The notes under the pieces: model-generated
The model's database searches: none
The model's input: the letters and a program-made list of their open reading frames with translations, nothing else
Told to the model about the DNA's origin: nothing
Source of the DNA: CAZNPU01 sp964575335
GTDB taxonomy: Bacteria > Planctomycetota > Phycisphaerae > Phycisphaerales > SM1A02
Length of the DNA stretch: 64,000 nucleotides
Assembly: GCA_964575335.1 (NCBI GenBank)
Contig: CAZNPU010000014.1
Location: forward strand, 7,829-71,828
Direction of reading: 5' to 3'
Shown here: positions 1 to 9,207 of the stretch, piece after piece
Layout: each line of letters starts with the position of its first letter
Numbering within the stretch: position 1 is the first letter of the stretch
Program-made: the position numbers and the translations under genes

Positions 1-2472
1 CGCCTTGCCGTCAGGCAGAAGCTCCAGGAGTTGGGCGAGTTCGACATCGAGCGTCTGGGCGGCCACCTGCGCTGCGGCATGCATCAGGGTGCGCATGTCA
101 ACATCTGAAAGCGCCAGTTGTCCCAGCGACGAGACGCCAGCCTGCTGATCAATGCGCCTGCGGATGTGACGTTCAGTCTGGATGCGCTCGGTGATGTCGA
201 CCGCCACGCCGCCGACCAGCGGGCGCGAATCGCGGTCGCTCATGGGAAAGTTGTACGTCAGATACTGTCGCGGCTCGCCTTGAGGATTCGGTGCTGCAAG
301 CGTGAGCTCGCGCGGCTGCCGCATCATGACAACCGACTTGATGCTCTCAAGATAGCCCCGGGAAAACTCCGGCGGGAACACTTCATCAAATCGTTTGTCA
401 ATGACATCGTCGCGTTTGAAACCGGTTGCCCGCAGGAATGGTTGATTCACATAGATCACGCGCCCCTCGTCATCGGTGATCCACGCCAGTGTGGGGCTGT
501 TGTCCATGAATCGCTGAAAGCGTTCTTCGCTTTCGCGCCGGGCCCGCTCAGCACGCTGGCGTTCGGTGATGTCACTGGCCACCACAACGCGTGCGTCAAT
601 GCCGTCGAACTTCAGTTCGTGACTGACGACCTCAACTTCAAACACCGTGCCGTCTTTCTTCCGATGTCGCCAGACATTGCTGCGGCGATAGCCGGGCGTG
701 GCGTGGCTGAGATACTCCAGAAATGACGGCACGTCTTCCGGCGGGCGGATGTCGGTGAGCTTCAGTTGCAGAAACTCCTCGTGCGAATAACCGTAATGCT
801 CAACCGCTGCGTCATTGACCGCCAGAATATCAAGCGTGTTTTCAGCGTAAACGAGTGTCGGTTCGGGGTTGCTGTTGAACAGCGTGCGGTAGCGCAGTTC
901 GCTTTCTCGCACGCGCTGCTCAGCCTGCACGCGCTCGCTGACGTCGGTTGACACGCCGATCATGCCGGTGATGTTGCCGTCCTTGTCGTACAGCGGCGAG
1001 TGTCGTGTTTCCAAAACGACGTTTCCAAGCTGAGCCCGTGTTGTCACTAACTCGCCTGCCAATGCGCGGCGCATCGCATCAAGAAGCTCCGGCCGATCGG
1101 AATAGGTTTCAAAGGCATTCTTGCCGACCATCTCGCCCGGCTTGAGGCCCAGGGATGCTAGCGCTTTGCCCTCGGACATCGTCACCACGCCATGCTGATC
1201 AAGCGTCCAGATAATCATGGGGGCGGCGGTGACGACGTTGCGCCATCGCTCCTCACTCTGCCGCAGCGCTTCAGCGTTGCGATGCCGCTCCGTAACGTCG
1301 CGGTCGATGCTCAGGAAACCGGTGGGTTTCCCGTGCTCGTCGGTCACCAGCGTGATGAGCGTTTCACCGATGAACGTGCTGCCGTCTTTGCGTCGCAGTT
1401 CATGCTCGCCGCTCCAGAAACCCAGTTGAAGCACGGTTTGGAGCCGCTGCAGCGCCGCAGTTTCCTGTTCCGGCGTGCAGATCAGCGACGTGACCGGATG
1501 TCCGATCGCCTCTTCAGCGGTCCAGCCGTACAAGCGCTGCGCGCCTTTGCCCCAGTAGGTGATGCGTCCGTCGAGATCCGCCGCGGTCACTGATTCGCGT
1601 ACGCTGTCGAGCAACTGTGCCTGAACGCGCAGCTGCGCTTCGTCGGCTTTGCGCTTGGTGACGTCAAACATCACGCCGCGCAGCCGCACAACCGTATCGT
1701 TCTCAACCACTACCGTCACCAGATCGCGAAGCCAGACCACGCGATTGTCTGCAGCGATCATGCGGTATTCGAATGTGTGGTCGCGTCGCTGAGCAATCGC
1801 GTCCATGCACTGTGAAAGCACCCAGTCACGATCATCCGGATGCAGATGGTTGGGCCAGAAGTTCGCCTCGTTCAGCCAGCGTTCGACCGGATAACCCAGC
1901 AATCGCTCCGCCATCTGACTGACAAAGCGAAACCGAAACGTCTGCGCGTCAACTTCCCACACGATGCCCTCGACGCTGTTGACCAGCGTCTGATACATCA
2001 ACTCCGTTGTGCGCAGCGCAGCCGCTGCCTGCTTGCGTGGTGTGATGTCGCGCAGCAACGCCTGCACCGCGGGCTGCCCCTGATACAGGCATCCGGCGCC
2101 GCGCGCTTCGATGTGTACGATGTCGCCGTCTGGCCGCACGAGCGCCTGTTCCATCGGCGGGACGACCTGGCCAGTTACGGCAGTCTGCATGCGCTGACGC
2201 ACCGCCTCGCGGTAGTCGGGGTGAACCCACTCGATGAGCGTGCGGCGCTGCAGTTCCTCCAAGCTCGCAACGCCAAAGAGCTTCAGGCACGCGGCGTTGC
2301 AGTGCAACGCATAGCCGTTGCGATGGATCAGGACCGCCTCGGAGGACAGCTCAGTAAGGCGGCGATAACGCTCCTCTGATTCCCTGAGCGCCTGCTCCAA
2401 CTCGGCTGCAGAGGTCTGCGGGGCAACGTCGGCCCCATTCCCTGCTGGCGTTTGTCCACCTGGTCCATGCAT
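1..2472 (-). CDS. multi-PAS/GAF signal-transduction protein (C-terminus outside window)
   Basis: The minus strand is open for 824 codons from an ATG at 2472 to the window edge, so the protein is partial. I read six consecutive PAS domains, each opening with an ESEERYR-like helix and closing with a DITER/DVTER-like PAC end, at roughly residues 30-145, 150-275, 280-400, 405-520, 525-650 and 655-770. After these comes the start of a GAF domain, with the characteristic LLELLPDG near the last residues. Families of this build usually end in a histidine kinase, GGDEF or phosphatase module, which would lie to the left of the window. No transmembrane segment or signal peptide is visible, so sensing is probably cytoplasmic. 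The start has no clear Shine-Dalgarno sequence. It is divergent from gmk, about 100 bp away. Confidence 0.9.
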   Translation of the reverse strand, partial: MHGPGGQTPAGNGADVAPQTSAAELEQALRESEERYRRLTELSSEAVLIHRNGYALHCNAACLKLFGVASLEELQRRTLIEWVHPDYREAVRQRMQTAVTGQVVPPMEQALVRPDGDIVHIEARGAGCLYQGQPAVQALLRDITPRKQAAAALRTTELMYQTLVNSVEGIVWEVDAQTFRFRFVSQMAERLLGYPVERWLNEANFWPNHLHPDDRDWVLSQCMDAIAQRRDHTFEYRMIAADNRVVWLRDLVTVVVENDTVVRLRGVMFDVTKRKADEAQLRVQAQLLDSVRESVTAADLDGRITYWGKGAQRLYGWTAEEAIGHPVTSLICTPEQETAALQRLQTVLQLGFWSGEHELRRKDGSTFIGETLITLVTDEHGKPTGFLSIDRDVTERHRNAEALRQSEERWRNVVTAAPMIIWTLDQHGVVTMSEGKALASLGLKPGEMVGKNAFETYSDRPELLDAMRRALAGELVTTRAQLGNVVLETRHSPLYDKDGNITGMIGVSTDVSERVQAEQRVRESELRYRTLFNSNPEPTLVYAENTLDILAVNDAAVEHYGYSHEEFLQLKLTDIRPPEDVPSFLEYLSHATPGYRRSNVWRHRKKDGTVFEVEVVSHELKFDGIDARVVVASDITERQRAERARRESEERFQRFMDNSPTLAWITDDEGRVIYVNQPFLRATGFKRDDVIDKRFDEVFPPEFSRGYLESIKSVVMMRQPRELTLAAPNPQGEPRQYLTYNFPMSDRDSRPLVGGVAVDITERIQTERHIRRRIDQQAGVSSLGQLALSDVDMRTLMHAAAQVAAQTLDVELAQLLELLPDGKA

Positions 2473-2561
2473 CGAAGATCAACAGCCTGGGTGCCAATGA
2501 GGCGATATTCATAAAGTCTACCATGTCATGCTGTCGCGCCTGAAAACCTTTCTTTTTGGAT

Positions 2562-2567
2562 TACACT
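2562..2567 (+). promoter_or_regulatory. -10-like box directly upstream of gmk start
   Basis: TACACT ends exactly six bases before the ATG at 2574. If it is a sigma-70 -10 element, transcription would begin at or next to the start codon and give a leaderless mRNA. The -35 region (CTGAAA, 16 bases upstream) is weak. Confidence 0.4.
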
Positions 2568-2573
2568 GCCGCC

Positions 2574-3188
2574 ATGACTGATTGCTCTCGACCTGGCACC
2601 GGCCTGCTGTTGGTGATCTCCGGCCCTTCGGGGGTGGGGAAAACCACAATCACCCATGAAGTTGAGCGACGCCTCGGCGGGGTGTTCAGCGTCTCGGTCA
2701 CGACGCGGCCCAAAACCTTCGCCGACGTGGAAGGACGCGACTATTACTTCGTCACCGAGGAGGAATTCATCGCCAAACGCGACCGCGGCGAGCTGCTGGA
2801 ATGGGCCCAGGTATTCGGCAAGCACTGGTATGGCACGCCGCGAAAGCCCGTTGAAGAGCACCTGGCAGCGGGTCGGCTGGTGATTCTTGAAATCGATGTG
2901 CAAGGCGCGCTGCAGGTCAAGCAGCAGATGCCTGAGGCGTTCATGCTCTTTATTTTGCCGCCCAGCGATGAAGAATTGCTGGCTCGGCTGCGCCGCCGCG
3001 GCCGCGACAGCGATGACGCCATTCAGCGGCGATTTGCCGAGGCCAAACGGGAAATCGAAACGGCGAAGACCTGCGGTGCGTATGACGAGTTCATCGTGAA
3101 TGATGATCTCAAGAATGCGATCGAACGTGCCTGCGAGGTGATTCAGCGCCGCCGCGGGCTGTATGAGGCAACCAAAGGGTGCGCGTGA
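2574..3188 (+). CDS. gmk: guanylate kinase
   Basis: This enzyme phosphorylates GMP to GDP with ATP in cytoplasmic purine nucleotide synthesis. The P-loop SGPSGVGKTT is at residues 17-26. The family SVTTRP segment, the GxDYYFVTEEEF region and the RxRGRDSDDAIQRR lid follow in the usual order. At 204 residues it has the normal length. An in-frame TTG at 2556 would add six residues, but the ATG fits the family N-terminus better. There is no Shine-Dalgarno sequence, and a -10-like TACACT sits six bases before the ATG. The stop overlaps the GTG start of the next gene by about 10 bases, so the two are probably co-transcribed. Confidence 0.96.
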   Translation: MTDCSRPGTGLLLVISGPSGVGKTTITHEVERRLGGVFSVSVTTRPKTFADVEGRDYYFVTEEEFIAKRDRGELLEWAQVFGKHWYGTPRKPVEEHLAAGRLVILEIDVQGALQVKQQMPEAFMLFILPPSDEELLARLRRRGRDSDDAIQRRFAEAKREIETAKTCGAYDEFIVNDDLKNAIERACEVIQRRRGLYEATKGCA

Positions 3189-4933
3189 GCTTGGCTGCAC
3201 ATCTTGCGGTTGGGGCAGTGGTGATGATGGCATTGATCGTCGGCCGCACGAACGCTGAAACGGTCAGAGGCGTGCATGCTGCGATCGAAACGCCCATTGC
3301 CCCGCGCGGCGGCGTGTTGTTTGTCCCGCTGACCGCTCAGCGTCATGGCGATCGGTGGCCGGCATCGCTCCAGCTGCGCCTAGCATCCGGTCAGATGATT
3401 GATGCTGTTGTGGCGTGGGTGCATGCCATGCCGGCAGCAGTTGATCGGGAGTGGACGGCTGATCCATACGGCGTTGCGATACGATCCATTCAACCTGACG
3501 ATGACAGTTCGCAAGTGCGCGCACCCGGTGAAGGGCCTTATCTGCTGGCGCGGTTGCCGCACGATGGCACTGGCGAATTGCAGCTTGGCCGTCAGACGCT
3601 GCGCCCAATTTGGCGCGATGTGCCGTGGGAGGATCCGCTGCGCGTTGCAGAGCCCACTATGGTCGCATTGCAGCGTCCGATGCTCAATCGCACTCGTGCG
3701 CCGGACCGCCCTGATCCCGATTCTCCCTTTGAATACTGGCGGTGGGTGTTGCTGGCCGATCGTTTGGGCATGTCGCCTCCGCCGCCTGCCGGCAGCGCCA
3801 TTGAGCAGATGGTTGCGGAGCATTTTGCGTCGTTATGGCGCATCGGCATCGGACGATTGCAGTGGCAAAGCCGCCGCATTGCTGAGCAGTGCCGTGAGAT
3901 GCTCACTCGCATCTGCGTCGATCGTCGGCAGCCGTTTGCAGCGTGGATCACCGATACCGCTGAACTGAACGCGCTGCTTGGCAGATTGCTTGACTTCAGC
4001 ATCGATGACACGGTTATGCTGACTGAAGTGGTGACGTGGCTGGACAGCCAGCAGTCAATCATGCTCTGGCCCGAAGCGGCATATCCCGATCATGTGCGCA
4101 TCGCAGTGGCGGCATTGAAGCCCGAACCGGTGCTGGTGCGATTTGCATGGCTGGGCACGAATGATGCGCCCATCGCAGAGCGCATCGAGCCGGGCATGCT
4201 GACGCGAGTTCGCATTCCTCGTCCACAGACGCAAGCGACGGAAATCATCAGGGGATTGCCTGCACCGTCTGCTGAGCCGACGGAGCAAGTTCTGCAGGTA
4301 TGGACGCAGGACCGCAGGTTTGAGTTGACCTTCGGGCCGCCGCAGATCGCAGCCAAGCCGCCGGGCGTATTGCTGGGGACATTTTTCCCGCCCCTGACCC
4401 TGGCTGAAGCCCTGTCATCGCAGCAGCGTCGCGTCTTGCCCGAGCGAGCCACAACGGCACAGGTTCGGCGTCTTGGCGGACGGTGGGAAGTGTTTCTGGA
4501 ATGCTTTCGTCCGGCAGAGGCGCAGCCTCAGCGGCCGGTCGATCCGGAAGTGCCGCCATCTGTGACATCGTTCGACTGGATGCGCGGCATGGAGGCGGTT
4601 GCGATTCTGCTGGGACCGGAAGACCCGCAGATGGGTCCGGGCGTGTGGCTGATCGTGCCTGAAAACGGCTGGCCGCGCATTTTGCGAGGCGTGAACGATG
4701 GGACACTGCAGGTTCACAAGCAGTCCTACGAGGACCGCTGGCGCTGTCGCATCGTGTTGCCCGAAGCATGGTTCTCAGCCGGCGAAGCCAATCCGGGGCT
4801 TATCGGTTGCATTCGCAGCCACGGCGACAGTCAGCAACTGGAAACAGCGCCAAATCTCAGTACGCCCTGGCATCCCACACCATCGCGGCTGGCGATCGAC
4901 CTTTCGCAATGGGACGATCTGCCGCGACGGTGA
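3179..4933 (+). CDS. secreted protein of unknown function
   Basis: I do not recognise this 584-residue protein. It begins with a cleavable-looking signal peptide: a basic start, a hydrophobic core around residues 5-22 and a probable cut near TNA-ET. The rest looks soluble, rich in Arg, Trp and Pro, with no motif I can name. A GTG at 3179 and another at 3185 are both possible starts. The first overlaps the end of gmk. Sharing a transcript with gmk does not itself suggest a role, since planctomycete gmk neighbours vary. Confidence 0.75.
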   Translation: MRVSLAAHLAVGAVVMMALIVGRTNAETVRGVHAAIETPIAPRGGVLFVPLTAQRHGDRWPASLQLRLASGQMIDAVVAWVHAMPAAVDREWTADPYGVAIRSIQPDDDSSQVRAPGEGPYLLARLPHDGTGELQLGRQTLRPIWRDVPWEDPLRVAEPTMVALQRPMLNRTRAPDRPDPDSPFEYWRWVLLADRLGMSPPPPAGSAIEQMVAEHFASLWRIGIGRLQWQSRRIAEQCREMLTRICVDRRQPFAAWITDTAELNALLGRLLDFSIDDTVMLTEVVTWLDSQQSIMLWPEAAYPDHVRIAVAALKPEPVLVRFAWLGTNDAPIAERIEPGMLTRVRIPRPQTQATEIIRGLPAPSAEPTEQVLQVWTQDRRFELTFGPPQIAAKPPGVLLGTFFPPLTLAEALSSQQRRVLPERATTAQVRRLGGRWEVFLECFRPAEAQPQRPVDPEVPPSVTSFDWMRGMEAVAILLGPEDPQMGPGVWLIVPENGWPRILRGVNDGTLQVHKQSYEDRWRCRIVLPEAWFSAGEANPGLIGCIRSHGDSQQLETAPNLSTPWHPTPSRLAIDLSQWDDLPRR

Positions 4934-5461
4934 TGCTGCTGCTGGACATATCTGCCTGCTGCAGCACGCGACTCAAGAAATTGAAAAGATGATGCGGGAG
5001 AGCAAACGCGCCACATGCTGCGCTGCACAATGATGGTTGCGTCATGCTGTTTTGTTACGTTACTTCTTTGTTGTGCAGAATTTACAGTTTGCTGACGCGC
5101 GAAGCGCAATGGAACTTCAGCATTTCCGGGACAGATGACAGTGCCGGCGTGGCTGACTGATTTGAATCGAACATGCCGCTGCAGTTTGCCTGTCTTTCAT
5201 GTTCTGCATGCTTCGATTTCATCTTCAGGATTACAGCGCATGCTGGCTGCGCTCAGGTGATTCGGCGAAACGAAGATCAGCGCACACTATTGCGCGAAGC
5301 ACTGTTGTGCAGCGTTCTTTTGCGCGTTGCATGCTGCTGCTGCTGTGCAGATGTGAAATTGCGCTGTTCGATGAGATTTGTGACCAATACAAAGTCTTAT
5401 CGGTTACCCTAAATGAAGCGCTACCACAGTTTTCCCTACACCACACAATTGGAGGGACCTT
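4934..5461. other. 528-bp intergenic region
   Basis: No convincing gene is present. Short open frames here lack codon character and start signals. The last 60 bases probably carry the promoter and leader of the dockerin-like gene at 5462, which has a strong GGAGG ribosome site. Confidence 0.5.
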
Positions 5462-6913
5462 ATGCGAAACAGGTTGAATGTATTTGGGATTGGGACCGTC
5501 TTGATTGTGAGCGGCGTCGCATTAGCTGGCGGCAGAGCGCCGATTCAAATTGAGATCATTGTGGCGGAGGGAGATACGCCGCCTGGGAGCAACGGTGCGC
5601 CGGTGAATCTGGTTAATTCTCCGTTCACTGACGGAAACGGCAAGGTCGGTTTTGTCGGGCGATTGGAACCCGGCGACTACTTTGTCTGGCATGACGACCG
5701 GATTGTCTGGCGCAACAGCGATGAGCAGAACGGCGTGCTTGCCGGCGGCGAATCCACAATGGGCGTGGGCAACAATGGCGAGTTCGTTTACAGCCCGTCG
5801 TGGAACGGCAACGATGCAGCATGGAGCCACCTCGGCCTGCTGCTGGCTGACGGCGATCCTGCGCCGGGCCTGCCGGGACAGTTCAGCACCTTCAACAGCC
5901 GTCCAACCATGACCAACAATGGATGGGCGCACTGGGTCAGCGGCATCAGCACTGTTCAGGGCGGCTCAACGCAAGGGCGAGTGATGTATCGATGGGTGCC
6001 TGACACCGGCGACATCACGCCGCTGCTGAAAACCGGTGACACCATTGATGACGTCACCATCAGCGCGCCCTCGGGCATTGATTTTGATTACAACTTTTCT
6101 GGCAACGCTCAGCATTACATTCAGGTGCTGGGCATAACCGGTCCCACGGCGACCAATCAGGTTGTGTATCTCGATGGCGCGATCGTGCTGCGCAAGGGCA
6201 GCGCGACCGGCGAAGGCGACAACTGGGCTGCATTCGATCTGGTTGATGTGAACAACAACGGCAACTGGATTGTGACCGGCGATACCGACGGTGCGACAGC
6301 GACAGATGAATTCGTCGCCTACAACGGCGAAATCGCGGTGCGCGAAGGCGATACGCTGGACGGTGTCACCATTCCAAGCGGCGCTACGCTGCGAGCTGCC
6401 AGCATCAACAATCTCGATCGCGTCGCTCATATGTGGGGCGTCGGGTCCGGCTCGTCGCTGCAGGAGTTTCTGTTTGTCGGCGACGGTCCAACGCTGCGCG
6501 ATACTTCCGTGCTGGTGCTGAAAACCGGTGACGTTGTTGATATCGACGGCGATGGTTTTGCTGACGCCACGGTGACCGATTTCTACGCTTCAGGCGTCGT
6601 CGGCCCGGGGCTGGATTTCTCGGATCACGATTTCATCTACCTTGAGGTGGAACTGCTGAACTTTGAAACCATCGCTGGCACCTCTCAGCCGTATGACGCG
6701 ATCATCAAGGTGCCGATTCCCGGCTCCGCGACGCCTTGCCCCGGCGATGTGGCGCCCAAGGGCGGCGATGGCGTGGTGAACGTTGATGACCTGCTGGCTG
6801 TCATCGGCTCGTGGGGGCCGTGCGCAGGCTGCCCAGCCGACGTCGATGGCAACGATGTCGTGAACGTTGACGATCTGCTGGCGGTAATCGGCTCGTGGGG
6901 CGCATGCGAATAA
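5462..6913 (+). CDS. secreted protein with paired dockerin-like C-terminal repeats
   Basis: This 483-residue exported protein has a signal peptide at residues 1-23, cut near ALA-GG. The middle is built of repeated beta-rich units with recurring EGD/KTGD and DGxI phrases, resembling the bacterial choice-of-anchor tandem-repeat proteins seen in planctomycetes. The C-terminus carries two adjacent calcium-binding-type repeats, each ending VNVDDLLAVIGSWG (about residues 436-455 and 463-482). They resemble half-dockerin/EF-hand loops. Their partner is unknown, and surface attachment is an inference. GGAGG lies seven bases before the ATG. A strong hairpin terminator follows. Confidence 0.85.
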   Translation: MRNRLNVFGIGTVLIVSGVALAGGRAPIQIEIIVAEGDTPPGSNGAPVNLVNSPFTDGNGKVGFVGRLEPGDYFVWHDDRIVWRNSDEQNGVLAGGESTMGVGNNGEFVYSPSWNGNDAAWSHLGLLLADGDPAPGLPGQFSTFNSRPTMTNNGWAHWVSGISTVQGGSTQGRVMYRWVPDTGDITPLLKTGDTIDDVTISAPSGIDFDYNFSGNAQHYIQVLGITGPTATNQVVYLDGAIVLRKGSATGEGDNWAAFDLVDVNNNGNWIVTGDTDGATATDEFVAYNGEIAVREGDTLDGVTIPSGATLRAASINNLDRVAHMWGVGSGSSLQEFLFVGDGPTLRDTSVLVLKTGDVVDIDGDGFADATVTDFYASGVVGPGLDFSDHDFIYLEVELLNFETIAGTSQPYDAIIKVPIPGSATPCPGDVAPKGGDGVVNVDDLLAVIGSWGPCAGCPADVDGNDVVNVDDLLAVIGSWGACE

Positions 6914-6970
6914 TCGCAGATCGCACCGACCTGACAGATCAAGCAACAGATGCACGGATGGATGTTTCAG

Positions 6971-7003
6971 CAGCCCCTGTCGATTCGGCAGGGGCTGTCT
7001 TTT
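6971..7003 (+). terminator. rho-independent terminator
   Basis: CAGCCCCTG and CAGGGGCTG form a perfect nine-base-pair stem around a nine-base loop, followed by TCTTTT. It lies about 60 bases after the dockerin-like gene stop. Confidence 0.85.
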
Positions 7004-7046
7004 GGCGATTTTGCTTTCGGTGCGCCTTTGCTGCGCAGCGGCAATC

Positions 7047-7071
7047 AGCCCCGGATCAATGACCCGGGGCT
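7047..7071. other. GC-rich inverted repeat between convergent genes
   Basis: AGCCCCGG and CCGGGGCT flank a nine-base spacer. It sits between the convergent genes ending at 6913 and 7137. No T-tract follows on either strand, so its role as a terminator is uncertain. Confidence 0.4.
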
Positions 7072-7136
7072 TCATGCGATTGGCGAGCGGGATGGAGAAT
7101 TGAATCGAACTGAATCAAGCCGGCAAATGCGCGAGA

Positions 7137-7736
7137 TTACGCTGCCACTGCCCAGGCCAGACGTGAAAGATCATCACTGAGCACATCGGCTGCAGATGCG
7201 CGCAGCAGATCCAGCAGTTCCGCCACGGGCACGCGGCTGCGGAACGCTTCCTGATCGCCAAGCTGCCAGAGCACAATGGCCCAGCCAACCGCATCGGCGA
7301 TCATGTTCGGTTTTTCGTTGAACTTCGCAGCCAGCGCATCCAGTCCAAGGTTGATGGTGTTTTCCACCCATACAGGCACGGCCTGGTGCATCGCGCGATG
7401 CTGCTCGACCCACGCCAGCATGCCGCGCAATGCTGCGGCGGTGGCGGCCAAGAGCAGTTCGTTCGTCGGCTCGCTGCCGTAGCCGAATAATCCGTCACGG
7501 CGCTGCATTGCCAGCAAGCGACGGGCAAGATGATTAGCCACAGGCGACGGACCGTAGGTCAGCTCCGTCAGTCGCTGGAGCGTCAGGCCGATGCCCGCGG
7601 GAGCGGCAACCTCCGGCCGCGTCAGCAATTGGCGGGTCATCCCACTCGGACATCGGCCGTTGGCAAGAATCCGCTCAACGAGCACCTTGTACTCTTCAGC
7701 ATCGACTAACCGCATGATCTGGCGCTGGCTCAACAT
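7137..7736 (-). CDS. conserved-looking protein of unknown function, alpha-helical
   Basis: This 199-residue protein has no signal peptide and no family I can name. A stretch around residues 70-110 (MQRRDGLFGYGSE followed by a small-residue helix) resembles the helical repeats of prenyltransferase/terpenoid-cyclase toroids, but one such unit is not enough for assignment. The open frame extends to 7811, but the ATG at 7736 is preferred because GGAGGG lies seven bases before it. The gene is divergent from the DUF4190-like gene, with a 15-base inverted repeat between them. Confidence 0.7.
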   Translation of the reverse strand: MLSQRQIMRLVDAEEYKVLVERILANGRCPSGMTRQLLTRPEVAAPAGIGLTLQRLTELTYGPSPVANHLARRLLAMQRRDGLFGYGSEPTNELLLAATAAALRGMLAWVEQHRAMHQAVPVWVENTINLGLDALAAKFNEKPNMIADAVGWAIVLWQLGDQEAFRSRVPVAELLDLLRASAADVLSDDLSRLAWAVAA

Positions 7737-8072
7737 GCTGCGACCCTCCATGATGTTTGACGCGCGGTTGCTGGCTGCTGCGTCTGGGTTCGATCGTGGG
7801 CGATCCTTCATCAGCCGAGTGTTGTCCGGCTGGTGTTAGGTGTACCCTAATACATGGTCGGGCTGTTGTCCAGGGGAATGTTTGGGTTTTTATTGGATAT
7901 TGTCGTGTGTGCGGCGACTTCAGGTACGATTGCAGCAAAATGAGGCCTGATGATTCCCAATGAAAAGCAAAACGAGGGGCCGCTTTGTCCTTGCGCCTGT
8001 ATGCATAGTTCGGTAGGTATGCAGCGGCCGGCGCGCTGAGGTGAAGTGAAGCGCCAATCAGGAGATTTGGTC
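7737..8072. other. divergent intergenic region
   Basis: This 336-bp region separates two divergent genes. It holds the inverted repeat at 7836-7850. I see no RNA gene or convincing small ORF. Confidence 0.5.
7836..7850. promoter_or_regulatory. inverted repeat, possible operator
   Basis: TTAGG-TGTAC-CCTAA is a perfect five-base inverted repeat with a five-base centre, in the divergent promoter region between the genes starting at 7736 and 8073. A TACCCTAA string also occurs near 5404, upstream of the dockerin-like gene. Binding by a regulator is speculation. Confidence 0.3.
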
Positions 8073-8954
8073 ATGATGATGAACCAGTATGAATACCAGG
8101 CGCACGGCCGATCCGGTCAGCAATCCAACGCGATGGGCATTGCCGGGTTTGTCTGCTCACTGGTCGGGTTGGTGAGCGTTGGGAGTCTCTCGCCTGTCGG
8201 CCTGATTTTGAGCCTGATCGGCCTGGGACGTGAGCCGCGCGGCCTTGCGATTGCGGGGGTTATCCTCGGCGTGCTTGGTACCTGCGGCTGGGGCATCTTC
8301 TGGCTGATCTGGATCCTGCTTATTGCAGCGGGAGTCGGCATCGCGCTTGGTGCGGCGGCATTCTTTGCGCTGTCTGAACCCGTGCGGGGCGAACTGACCG
8401 TCGATATGGGCGTCATTGCTGCGGCAATCGAAAATTATCGCGAGCGCGAAGGCTATCTGCCCGCCAACCTCACGCTGCTTGGCCTGGATGAGCAGGCCCT
8501 GACCGATCCCTGGGGAAACCAGTACCACTATGTGTTTCTCGAGGAATCGCCCGGATATGACCTCATCAGCTATGGCAAAGATGGTCAATTCGGCACCGAC
8601 GATGACATTTTGCTTTCAAAACTCCCCGAATACTGGGCGAGTGCGCCGTTTTTGTCAGTAGAAGCTGCCGATCAGAATGGTCGCGTCACCGTCAACCTCA
8701 GCGGCCGAAAGGTGGATGTGGTGGGCGATGAGAAACAAGGGGCGGTGCGGATCGATCTGGGCGACCGGGTCATTGAGATCATCGGCGATGACAACGGCGG
8801 TCGCGTTGTGACGCGCGCCAAGACCGGGCAGCCAGCCGCTGCTGCCACGGCCGATACGCAGGCTGCGCCGCAGGATGAGTCTGACGCACTCGATTCACCG
8901 GCCGATGAAGGCTCATCTGTTGAGACGACAGATGAGTCGCCGGCAGGACTGTGA
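8073..8954 (+). CDS. DUF4190-type membrane protein with GspG-like domain
   Basis: This 293-residue protein has a glycine-rich two-helix membrane region (about residues 17-95, with SLIGLGREPRGLAIAGVILG as in DUF4190 proteins). It is followed by a segment typical of the C-terminal part of type II secretion major pseudopilins: IENYREREGYLP, LTDPWGNQYHY and YGKDGQFGTDDDI. That family uses the last element as a calcium site. A charged, Ala-rich tail follows. The prepilin cleavage motif is absent, so it is not a pilin itself. AGGAG lies eight bases before the chosen ATG, and upstream in-frame GTG codons lack such a site. Confidence 0.8.
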   Translation: MMMNQYEYQAHGRSGQQSNAMGIAGFVCSLVGLVSVGSLSPVGLILSLIGLGREPRGLAIAGVILGVLGTCGWGIFWLIWILLIAAGVGIALGAAAFFALSEPVRGELTVDMGVIAAAIENYREREGYLPANLTLLGLDEQALTDPWGNQYHYVFLEESPGYDLISYGKDGQFGTDDDILLSKLPEYWASAPFLSVEAADQNGRVTVNLSGRKVDVVGDEKQGAVRIDLGDRVIEIIGDDNGGRVVTRAKTGQPAAAATADTQAAPQDESDALDSPADEGSSVETTDESPAGL

Positions 8955-9111
8955 CCAGTCCGCCATTCTGGCAGACTGCGGGCTGGAAATCGACAGATTG
9001 CGTCATCAAAACCGCCCTTATCGCCCTCATGAGCCGGTTTTTCCTGGCATTGAACTTGCCTATCGGTAGGTGGGCCTATTGCCCGGTCATCTTCATGCCC
9101 GGAACAATTCC

Positions 9112-9207
9112 CTAGCTTGAATTTCTCAATTCCTACCCTCACACTCAGTCTCTGTTCGGTACGTTTCAGTTTCGCTCATTCTCACCCTCAGCGACGAGGT
9201 TTCACGT
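9112..9207 (+). promoter_or_regulatory. dnaK upstream region with CTTGAA box
   Basis: CTTGAA at about 9116 is followed 14 bases later by CCCTCA. This partly matches a sigma-32 heat-shock promoter. No CIRCE repeat (TTAGCACTC type) is seen. GAGGT lies seven bases before the dnaK ATG. Confidence 0.3.

Noticed and set aside
5173..5477. Small ORFs before the dockerin-like gene
   Set aside because: They are Cys-rich translations with no ribosome site. The region is better explained as leader and promoter.
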